Part shown: positions 1 to 42,461 of the stretch, piece after piece | How the letters are laid out: each line of letters begins with the position of its first letter | Position numbering within the stretch: the first letter of the stretch is position 1 | NCBI RefSeq assembly: GCF_037893015.1 | Contig: NC_133659.1 | Coordinates: 11,673,885 to 11,737,884 of the forward strand | DNA length: 64,000 nucleotides | DNA from: Macrotis lagotis | Lineage: Eukaryota; Chordata; Mammalia; Peramelemorphia; Peramelidae | Reading direction: 5' to 3' | Made by a program: the position numbers and the translations under genes | The notes under the pieces: model-generated | The model's database searches: none | What the model saw: the letters and a program-made list of their open reading frames with translations, nothing else | Told to the model about the DNA's origin: nothing

Positions 1-2550
1 AGATAAAAGGCTTAAATGTAATGCCTGGCCTGGAAGCAATAAAAACTTCAAGGTAGAATGGCTGAATGATTAAGAAGAGATCCCAGGCCCAAATAGTCCA
101 TCTTTCCTGGAGTAGCAAAAACAAAACAAACAAAAAAATCACTGCATCCAGTGGGGGTCTCCTCCTTTGGCTTCCTCAGAGAGCGAGGCTCACAGCCTTT
201 GAGGACATAAGAGCAGGAAAACAAAGATGGCTCATTTAAGTCATGGGAGTCAAGGAAGACAATAGGCCTGGATGTACCACATGTGTCCCATACAAAAAGA
301 CAAGTTATGCCCTGGTATCCTTCACAATAAAACCAACAGCTGGGGTATCAACATCCATCCGATGGATGCCTTTCACACAATACTGCCCACTAGAGGCAGG
401 CCTAGGAAACCCTCATAGAAGAGGGATCTCTGAGGTACCATTCTGTTCTATTAAATATGTGCTTTTTTATAGCCAACAGAAATAAGGGCAGTGGGATCTT
501 GTATTTTTTACATCTTACAGTCAATTTTGTAACAGTAAGGAAATGGTGGCCTGTACCTTTTCACAGTGTGTCTGCTCTTTTATAGCTCCTTTATAAAAGA
601 TGCTCTCAATGTATACATTATGTTAATCTCAAAAATTCTCAGATAGAAAATTACACATTCCAGGAGTTAAAGTTGTTTCATTTTTTGTCTTTTTCCTTGT
701 TAGGATATACTTTTTAAACACTGCCAGAAAAAAAACTCTTTATCCTGTAAATTTCCTCCTCTTCCTGGCCTTTTCACATTGGCAGCATCTTACACAACCT
801 CTCCCTCTGCCTGGTAGGGCCCCAGCTGTCTCCCGTCTCCAAGCCCCTCTCAGGACTGCCTTTCTCGCATTAGAACAAAAGCTCCTGGCAGGCAGGGTGG
901 TCTTCTTTCTTCAAGCATGTCACCTGGAGTAAAATGGCCCTAGGCTTTTGGCAGGCCTTTGGAATCAAAAATGACACCATATGTCATTACTGTTTATCAT
1001 CACTGGATTCCTTCAGATACCCTGGAAATCTAGGCCACACCCCCCTCCACCCTGAACACTCCAGACACCAGGAGCCAAACTCAGGAGCTTTCTTCAAGCT
1101 TGTTTACTCCAGGACCATTATGAGCTTCTCCACAAGAATGTCAGAGATAGAGACACTAATGACCAAATATATGGAATTTCATGAGCCAGGTCCACATAAA
1201 AGGAAGCCATGAAAATTTGGGTAGATCATAGAAATGTAGATTTAGAGCCAAAAAGGAAGTCAGAGGTCAGGTCATGTAAGGAAATGCTTCTATTTTATAC
1301 ATAAGTAACTGAAGGCATCTAGATATTGTACCTATTAATGTTCTTGACTCTGTTTACACTACATCAGTTCATGTAAGTCTCCTCAGGCTTCTCTAGTCAT
1401 CATCTTCACTGTTTCTTAAAACACAATTTCCTTCTTTACATTCATGTATCACTATTAGTTTACCCATTCCCCAAGTGATTGACAATTCCTTACTGTCCTG
1501 AAAAGTTTTGCTTTAAGTATCTTGGTCTCTATAAAGTCCTGTATTTTCATAAATGACCTCCTTGAGTCTAGCAGTGGAATCTGTGATTCAGAGGACATGG
1601 AAATTCATTTCACTTAAATAATTACTAATTATTTTCTTCCAGAAATATTGTACCATTTCAAAATAAACCTGTCAATTAGCCAACAAATATTTTTAAAGAA
1701 ATCTATTAAGTATGAGGAAAATGCTACACAATTTGTGGCAACAAGTATAAAGAATGAAGTGATCTTATCAGAGTTATTATATTCTCAAGGGGGCAACCCT
1801 AAATACATAAAATATATACAGCCTAAGTATAATGTTAATAAATGCAAATATAAATAGCAGTCAAATTTAAGATAGTTTTGGAAGAAGGGTGCTGGAAATC
1901 AGTTTCATGCAGAAGATGATGTGTGAGTTTTGTCATCAAAGACAAAGAGGAAATTCATTCTACGCCTGGAGGACAACCAGGACAAAGGTCCAGAGGCAAG
2001 AGATGGATGGTCATGATCGAGGACCAGAGAGAGAGAAGGCCAGTGTGACTGGATGGCAGAATACAGAAGAGGAAATGATCTCCCTTGAGGGTAGATGCCA
2101 GTCAGATTGCACAGGATCTTAAAAGTTAAACAGTTAAAAGTTAATTAAAAGAGCCTTTACTTTATGCTAAAAGCCAGAGGAAGCTACTGAAGTCAACCGA
2201 GCAAGGGATCACGCAGTCAGGTCAATTGTTTAGTCAGTTATATGTAGGACAGCCTGCAGTGGGGAGAAACAGAAGATGAGCCACTAGTTAGGAAGAAACA
2301 GAAGTTGCTCAGATGAGGAAGATGCTGCCCATTTGTTCCAATACAGCTTATTCCCCTATTTTACAGGTGGAGAAATTGAGTAGCCAAAGGCAAAATGACT
2401 TGCTCAGGGTCTCACAGTTAGGAAGTATCTGAGGTTTATTGTCTAAAGCATCTTTTGTGTTTTGTCTATGAAAGCATACATGATGGACAGGAATGTGATG
2501 CTTCTCTGGAGTCTTTGGGTCCTTCATTTCTTCTGAAAAAGATTTTACAA

Positions 2551-2703
2551 TTTTTTTTTTTTGCAAGGCAATGGGGTTAAGTGACTTGCCCAATGTCATA
2601 CAGCTAGGTAATTATTAAGTGTCTGAGGCCAGATTTGAACTCAGGTCCTCCTGACTCCAGGGCTCTGGAGGTGCTCTATCCACTGCACTACCTAGCTCCC
2701 CCC
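2551..2703 (-). repeat. Marsupial tRNA-headed SINE (WSINE1/MIR-like)
   Basis: Read on the minus strand it has the head (gctaggtagtgcagtggata), a body with the tRNA B-box-like gagttcaaatctgg, and the tail cttaaccccattgccttgca with an A tract. It is nearly full length, with an insertion near the head. Confidence 0.85.
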
Positions 2704-4269
2704 TCCAATTATGTTTTCCACCGAACTTGTTTATTCCTATCTTCACATCAGTCATGAAACAGCCAAGTAGATGCCGATATAATTTAGAGAGTTAGGTATT
2801 TCTTCAAAAAATTCTCTATTTTCCCATTTTCAGCAACCCACATTGGTCCACCTACTGCCATTACTCAATAGCCATCTTTTTGCCAGTTCTTATCATGGGT
2901 CCTGACTCATAAGATGGCCAGATGCCCCCCAGAATGGGGCTTCTTGACACCTCTGGTCACAGGATGAGGTCAAGTCTGCTCATTCCTTTTTGTGCATCTC
3001 CAAGGAGAACCTGAGTCATCCTTCCATTTGGCTGCAATTTCCTTCTGTCTTCTGTTGAATTTTCTTTATGGTAAGAATATCAAGATAGATATGAGGAAGA
3101 TCCCCCAGTAGTGAGGATGTCCATCTGTTAGACACTGCACAGGGAGTTCACATACAGAATACCAAAAAACAAAGTCAAAATTTCTAACTGATTGAAATAG
3201 CTCTGTCCCCATCCTTGGAGCATGGGGCTCATGGGAGTCTTCTGAAGTAGTCTTTGTCGATGGATTGCCACAGCCAAGAAGTCGACCTGCTGGGACTGAG
3301 TCTGTCCTGAGAAAGCTGGCAGACTGCTTCCAAGGACATTATCTACTCTTTAAAGTTTTGGTAGGATGGCCGGAATTAGAAGATCACAGGAGGTAAAATG
3401 GAGTCACAGAGTCAGATGTGACTCAAATGACTGAACAAGAACCACAGGAGATAAAAATCTAGGAGAGAAGTCAGCAAACAAATCTATAGTTCCAGAGTTA
3501 TACACAAATGAGGAGGGAACGACAATAACAAAGAGGACAAAAGACATGACATGGAGAGGCAAATAAGGCCTCAGGAATATGGGAAGCATGGCAGCACAGG
3601 CCTTGGGACCAGAATACAGACCCACAGAACTTTTTAAAGAACAGGAAAGGTTAAATAGTGGGTAGGACTTTGAAAGCCCAGAAATAACAAGGTAAGTCAA
3701 TTTGAGAAGGAATCCAGGAGCCATACAGGGAAGGAGGACACAAAACAGCCACCAGCACTGCACCCCAAAACCAGCAAGGTGGGGATAAACAATGAAAACC
3801 TAGGGCCTCATTTCATCTGACCTGTTTATCACCAGAGGAAGGAACTGACTAATAGGGCAGAAATGACTGGCCCCTTGGGAAGGAAGTCTGACTTTGGCTC
3901 AGCTTCTACATTTACAAGATGTAGGGATGCTGGGCACCCTGGCACCAGGAGGGTTTGGAGAAGGGTTTTCAGAGTCCACAGAAAGGCCAGGGCATGATCC
4001 AATGGATCAGAATTCCATGGAGGCCGGTCAGGCCTGGAAGGTGGGTGGCTCCAGATAATTCCAGTGAACAAGGACATCTGTCACGAGAAACTATTCCAGT
4101 CCATGCAGAGGAATGATAAAGCTGTATTAGGCTATCAAAGTCTGATAAGGAGACAGAGAAACTTCTCAAGCTCAGCAAACTCCTCACTAAAAAAAAATCC
4201 ACAGGTCTAGAAATTTCACTAGACTAAATCCTAATTGGGGAAAGTAAAGAAAAAATATTCAAGTCAAGA

Positions 4270-5460
4270 CAATCTAGGTCAGTTTGGGAAACAGAAACCC
4301 CTGCTTTGATCCTCCATCCCCACTAACCACCAACCCACGTCTTCTCTGCTTTCTGTGGCTCCTCAACAAGGAGCTCCTTTCACTGCCCCTCATCATAGTT
4401 TTCTTATCTGGCTTCTTGCTGCTCATTCTACTAAGACTTCCCTCCAAAGTTACCAAGGGATTGCTTAGTGGCCCAACCCAATGGCCTGGTATCAGTCCTC
4501 CTCCTCCTCCTCCTCCTCCTCCTCCTCCTCCACCTCTCAGGAGATTGGACCCCGTTTTCTTCTCTCCTCTTGGATATTCTCTTCTCTCTGTTTATGGGGC
4601 ACACCTCAACTCCCATGGATTTAATTACCATTAATTACTATGTGAATGATTCGCAAATCTACCTTTTCTGCTCCAAACTCCCTGTAGACCTCCCATCTCC
4701 AACTTCCTTTCAGATATCTCAAACTGGATGTTAAGAAGACATTCTAACATGTCCAAAATGGAACTCAATCGCTTTTCTCCTAACAACTTACTCCCTTGCT
4801 CTTCTTTCCTAGTACTGTAGAGGGCTCTCTGAGTCTCCTCACTCCTCACTCACAACTAGAAGTCAGCCTGGATTCCTCCCTCTCCCTCAGCCCCCACATC
4901 CAATAAGGTGCCAAGCCTGTAACTTCTCTCCTCTGACTCTGTCCTCATCGCTCAACCCCCAGATCACTGCAGCAGCTGGGGATCCTTCTGTCTTGGACCC
5001 TCCCCACTCAGACCATTCTCCATTCATCCACTAAAGTGATTTTTCCCAAAGCCCGACTGTCTCACCCCTGTAGTTGATAAAACTCCAGCAGCTCTATTAC
5101 CCCCCAAATAAAACACCAAATGTCCTGTTGGTCATCCAATCCTTTCCTCTTCTGGTGCTCTCCTCCCTTTCTAGTCTTCTTCCACCTCACTGCCTTCCAT
5201 CTACTCTACAACCTAGTGCCCCAGCCTTTGGGCCGTTTCCCTTCTTGGTTCTATTTTCTTTGGTTGTCTTACCCATACCTAAACTGCTTTTCTTCTTTTG
5301 TTCTTCCCTCCCTAGCTCCCCTCTGCTATTTGTCCTCTGTAGTTATAGCCATAGTTCAGACAGCTGTCTGCATGTCATCTCTTCTTGGTGGGCAGGAGGG
5401 CAAGGGCTATATATCTACATGCCTGGCTTTTATGAAGCAGACACTAAATAAAAGTTTCTT
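4270..5460 (+). mobile_element. L2-type LINE, 3' part
   Basis: Successive stretches recall the L2 3' region: aactggatgttaagaagaca, tgtccaaaatggaactcaat, actaaagtgatttttcccaa and cactaaataaaagtttcttg at the end. A TCC repeat (4496-4532) interrupts it. Pyrimidine-rich open frames here come from this sequence, not from a gene. Confidence 0.6.
4496..4532. repeat. (CCT)n microsatellite
   Basis: About twelve CCT units inside the L2-like region; it produces polyproline and polyleucine shadows in open frames. Confidence 0.95.
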
Positions 5461-5944
5461 GACTGAGGAATCTGTGGGCACTGGAGACAGGGTCAAGCCA
5501 GGAGGGCACTCTTCAGCAGGCTAGGCATCAGGGCAAGAAGGGGTCCCAGATCCTGCAAAGAAAGCCTTAAACTGGTACAGGGACCAGATGGCAACTCTCT
5601 TTCTGACCATTCAGTTCTGAGTCACAGATCTGGGGCAGATTGAAGAGAGCACTGTGCCAAGAGGTGGTAATCCAGGGCGAGGAAGAGTCAATGCTTAGAA
5701 ATCTCAGACCAAAGGAAGCAAATAGTTATTCTCAACTGGGAAAAAGAATGGAAGAAGAAAACAGTGAGGAGGAAAGAGAGAGGACAAGTGGGGAAAACTA
5801 GCCCACTCAACAAGGGCGAGTAAGTAGAAGCCTATACAAAATAAGGAAGCTGGATTGATCGAGGGGCCCACAGAACCCCATCTCAAGGCGGCCTGGGAAG
5901 AAGGGAAAAGAGGGAATTAGAGAAAGGGTCCATTAAACAAAACA

Positions 5945-6420
5945 ATAAGGATGTACAAAAGTACTGATAGATCTTGTGGTGGCAAGGAATTAGAAACTGA
6001 GAGGGGCTCATCCTCTGGGGAAGGGTGTAGAATGTGGCATCATACCTTTCTGCTAGCAGAAATGATGGAAGGGACAGCTTCCGCGAAACTTGGCAAGTCT
6101 CACCTGAACTGATTGAGTGAAGTGAGCAGAAATGGTAAAAAACTGTGAAGACAACCTGAAAGATTTAGGAACTCTCCAAGGATGATTTCAGAAGAATGAC
6201 AATGAAAATATCACCCACTTTGTTCCAAAGAGGGGAAGGATGCAGAGGTCAGAATGAGATCTTTTGGGGGGCATGGCCAATGTGGAAAAAGTCTTTACTT
6301 GTCTATACATGTTTATAAAAGGAATTTTTTGTTTTGTTGTTTTTTGTTTGCTTTTGTTTTTCAATTGGGGAAGAGATAGCCATGAGAGAACACCAAGCTC
6401 CCCAGACTGTGTCAGGGTTC
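5945..6420 (+). mobile_element. Old L1 3' end
   Basis: Contains cacctgaactgattgagtga with gtgagcagaa (end of ORF2) and then ggcatggccaatgtgg and a TTG-rich untranslated region, as in other marsupial L1 3' ends. Confidence 0.65.
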
Positions 6421-6479
6421 TAAAAAACTAGCTCAGGTGAGCAGGTAATGGTTCAAAATCTTTGAGAGATCATGGAGGA

Positions 6480-6760
6480 GCAGAAGAACAAACAGGACTG
6501 GAACCAGAGTGGCATCTGCAAGTCACAGGTCAGGAAGCTCGAGGACAGCTCCCAGGAAAATGCTAGAGCTGATTATGGAAAGGGTCAGAAAACTGAGAAA
6601 AGGACAAGGTGACTGCCCGGGACCAGCTCAGCTTCATCAAGAACAACTCATCAGAAACAATCTCATTTCCTTCTGTGACAGGGTTATTAGATCAGTAAGA
6701 ATTATAGGTAACTGGAGAAATAGATCACAACAGTGATCATATACACAAAAGACTCAGTCA
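6480..6760 (+). mobile_element. CR1/L3-type LINE fragment
   Basis: gggaccagctcagcttcatc, aagaacaactcatcagaaac and tctcatttccttctgtgaca match the reverse-transcriptase part of mammalian L3 (CR1 clade). Confidence 0.7.
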
Positions 6761-7868
6761 CAACTAAAAAATTTACTACATATCCCTTATTAAGAGAAAC
6801 ACTCTTTGCAAAAGCCAGGGAATAGTTCATAGCAAGATGGCCCTGGGAATCTCTGAAATCTCTGTCCACATTTAAATTTTTACCAAAACTTTTTGATGTA
6901 CCAAAAACTAGAATGTTGGTTAAAAACAGTTCAAGTGAAGACTCATTCTATGCCTTGGTCTGCTAAGACTCTAGCAAACTGTCTATAACAAAAGACAAAA
7001 CTGACTCAGAATTTTCCTGGCTTTTCTTTCTATTATCCATCCTTCAATTTGGAATTCCAGTAAAGAGAAGGTAAATGGAAGAAATATTCCCCCTGTACAA
7101 GGGGGGCTTAATCAGGTCAAGTTTTGCCTCTGACACAACAGAACACTTTGACCTTCACTGGGTCACTTTCTTCAGGTGAGAGGTGAGTTACTCATGTACA
7201 TGGAGCACATTTCAATGAGGAGCTCCCTATTCTAATGTGAATTACAGCTAGAGATCAAAAAAAAAAATCACGGGAATTTCAACTAATTTTTATTTTGTAT
7301 ATTCTTAATAAATTTATATCTTCATCCACCATAATTAAATGCCTACTATGTACAAAACACTGAGTTTAAAGTGACTTCGACCTAAAAAAATATAAAGTGT
7401 GACTTCACTTAGATTGATACAAGTTTGAACCAAGAGTTGAGTCATTTAAAGAGTCAATAGGATTATCCTGAGAACACATAATATGAATTCAAGGACTGTA
7501 TTCAATACCAACTGCTACCTCATATGCAATAGCATACTTCATGGAGCCTTACGTTTGACCCATTACTTTGCAAGTAAAACTATCTTTAACACAAAGATCA
7601 AAACAAGAAAAGTCCCACCTCAAAGTCAAATTTTTAAACCACTTCCATGTCTAATGTATGTCACTGCTATTCTACCTATCAATCATCTCAGTATTTTAGC
7701 AATCAACTGAGGGTGAGATTATCCCCAAAAGGCAGTCCTAAATCAATGAATTCATCTCTTGGCCCCAGAAGAGCACCAGTGTACACTTTGAAACAAAAAA
7801 CCTTAAAGGACAAAAATGAATAGTCCTCAGTGAGATTACTGGGAGACTTCTTAGTTCATAATTATTCA

Positions 7869-41343
<33,475 letters not shown>

Positions 41344-41641
41344 GTTGCTGGCGCCGCCGGGTCACCGCGCCGCGCGGGCGGGGCGGGGGGGCTCCGGAAC
41401 CCGGATGTAGGGCGCCGGCGGCGGGGCCCGGAGGGGGCCGAGCGGGGCCCGGGCTGCGCCTGCCGCCGCCCCGCCCGCCCCGCCCGCGCGCGCCCCCGCC
41501 CGCGCGCCCCCGCCCCGCCCGCGCGCCCCCGCCCCGCCCGCCCCGCCCGCCCGGGGGCCCCGGATCCGGCCGCCGCTGGGGCCTCCCGGGGGCCCCGGGC
41601 TCCGCGGGGACGCGACGCCCCCCGCCCCCCCCCCGGCCTAC

Positions 41642-41742
41642 CAGCATCACTTCCGGCTTGTCGGGCCCGAGCCGCAGCCAGCTGGTCCTCAGCCACGCCC
41701 GGAACTCGGCCAGGCACTGCGAGAAGCGCGCCACCACACCAT
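41642..41742 (-). CDS. MIER1: Candidate alternative MIER1 exon (2A) with a LINE reverse-transcriptase-like peptide
   Basis: The minus strand has acceptor tctctccgcag, 101 bases, then donor gtaggc. Entering in phase 1 and leaving in phase 0, it codes 33 residues: G-V-V-A-R-F-S-Q-C-L, then A-E-F-R-A-W-L-R-T, then S-W-L-R-L-G-P-D-K-P-E-V-M-L. The exit phase fits exon 2 (P-S-V-E). I have a vague memory of an alternative MIER1 amino end resembling this but cannot confirm it. The spacing C-L, W-L, W-L-R-L, D-K-x-E-V-M-L matches the conserved block of CR1/L2-type reverse transcriptases. Direct: splice sites and open frame. Inferred: that it is used, and that its origin is a LINE. Confidence 0.6.
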
Positions 41743-41806
41743 CTGCGGAGAGACAGGCCTTAGCCGCGGCCGCCGCGCCGCCGCCCGCCCCCCGCCGCCT
41801 ACTCAC

Positions 41807-41908
41807 GGGCCGGGCCTGGGGCCGGGGGCTCCCCGCCGCCGCGCCGGGCGCCGCCCCGGGCTCCGCCGTGCGGCCCCTCCAGCGCTCCGCGGGCCGCGGC
41901 CTCCGTCC

Positions 41909-41945
<37 letters not shown>

Positions 41946-42440
41946 GCCCCGCTTCCGCCCCGTCCCCCGCGGCCCCGCGCGCTTCCGGCCGGCCCCCGCC
42001 CCGCGCGCGGCCCCGCCCGCGGCCCCGCGCCCCGCCCCCTCCTCACCCCGGGGCGCGCCCCCGCCCGCGCGGCTGCTCGCGCCGGGGAGGGGCGGGGCCG
42101 GGAGCGCGGCGCCGGGGAGGGGGCGGGGCGGGGCCGGGAGCGCGCAGGCGCGTGCGCCCGCTGGCCGGGCCGGGCCGGGCGGGGCCCCCTCCCCTCCCCT
42201 CCCCGAGTCCTCGCACCCCGGAAGCGCGGGGCCCGGGGGCCGGGGGCGCGGGGGGCCGCACTTACAGCCGCCGCCGCCGCCCGGAGGAGCCCCCTCCCCC
42301 GCGCCCCCTCCCCCGGGCCCGCCGCGCAGCCCCTCCCCCGGGCGCGGCGCCGCGGCCTCAGCCAACCTCGCGGCCGGGCCGGGCCCCCGCGGGCGGCGTC
42401 GGCGTCGCCATGGCACCGGCCCCGCGCCCGCCGCCAGCAT
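41807..42440 (-). CDS. MIER1: Candidate 5' coding exon(s) of long MIER1 isoforms
   Basis: An open frame starts at a minus-strand ATG (42440-42438) and runs to 41799. It contains two consensus donors, gtaagt after 42266 and gtgagt after 41807. Both leave in phase 1, exactly what the 41742 acceptor needs, so either could join to the 2A exon. The product would be rich in alanine, glycine, proline and arginine, with a run of about 12 alanines coded by the GCC/GGC repeat at 41911-41944. Open frames are common by chance in such GC-rich DNA, so protein coding is uncertain. The stretch may instead be 5' untranslated sequence with the two donors real. Joining from 41807 to 41742 would leave an intron of only 64 bases. 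Confidence 0.35.
41911..41944. repeat. (GCC)11 triplet repeat in the promoter island
   Basis: Eleven GCC units (CGG/GGC on the MIER1 sense strand) between the two possible MIER1 5' donors. In the long open frame it would code alanine. Confidence 0.95.
42148..42157. promoter_or_regulatory. NRF1-like site
   Basis: GCGCGTGCGC is one base from the NRF1 core GCGCATGCGC and lies between the two genes' first exons. NRF1 sites are frequent in divergent CpG-island promoters. Motif match only. Confidence 0.4.
42404..42417 (+). promoter_or_regulatory. RFX X-box-like motif at DNAI4
   Basis: GTCGCCATGGCACC differs from the palindromic X-box GTTGCCATGGCAAC at two positions and keeps both GCC/GGC half-site cores with the right spacing. 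RFX factors bind X-boxes in promoters of ciliary genes (established). It ends 21 bases before the DNAI4 start codon. It also embeds the upstream ATG at 42410. Confidence 0.5.
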
Positions 42441-42461
42441 GCCCAAGCCGCCCGCCGCCCA
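42439..42461 (+). CDS. DNAI4: DNAI4 exon 1, start codon exon (MPKPPAAQ)
   Basis: An ATG with A at -3 opens seven codons (M-P-K-P-P-A-A) plus two bases, followed by the consensus donor gtaagt. Leaving in phase 2, it is completed by the single G opening exon 2, giving glutamine. The phase match across 12.7 kb is the main support. An upstream ATG at 42410 has a stronger context but reads into a stop in exon 2, so it is not the main start. An alternative is initiation at the in-frame ATG inside exon 2 (M-S-T-T-R-K). Confidence 0.75.

Noticed and set aside
4284-5524. Several open frames of 88-134 codons as a gene
   Set aside because: They lie in L2-like sequence with a CCT repeat, overlap each other in different frames, and show no domain.
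42410-42461. ATG at 42410 as the DNAI4 start
   Set aside because: Its frame does not match exon 2 and runs into a stop there. The ATG at 42439 is in phase with exon 2.
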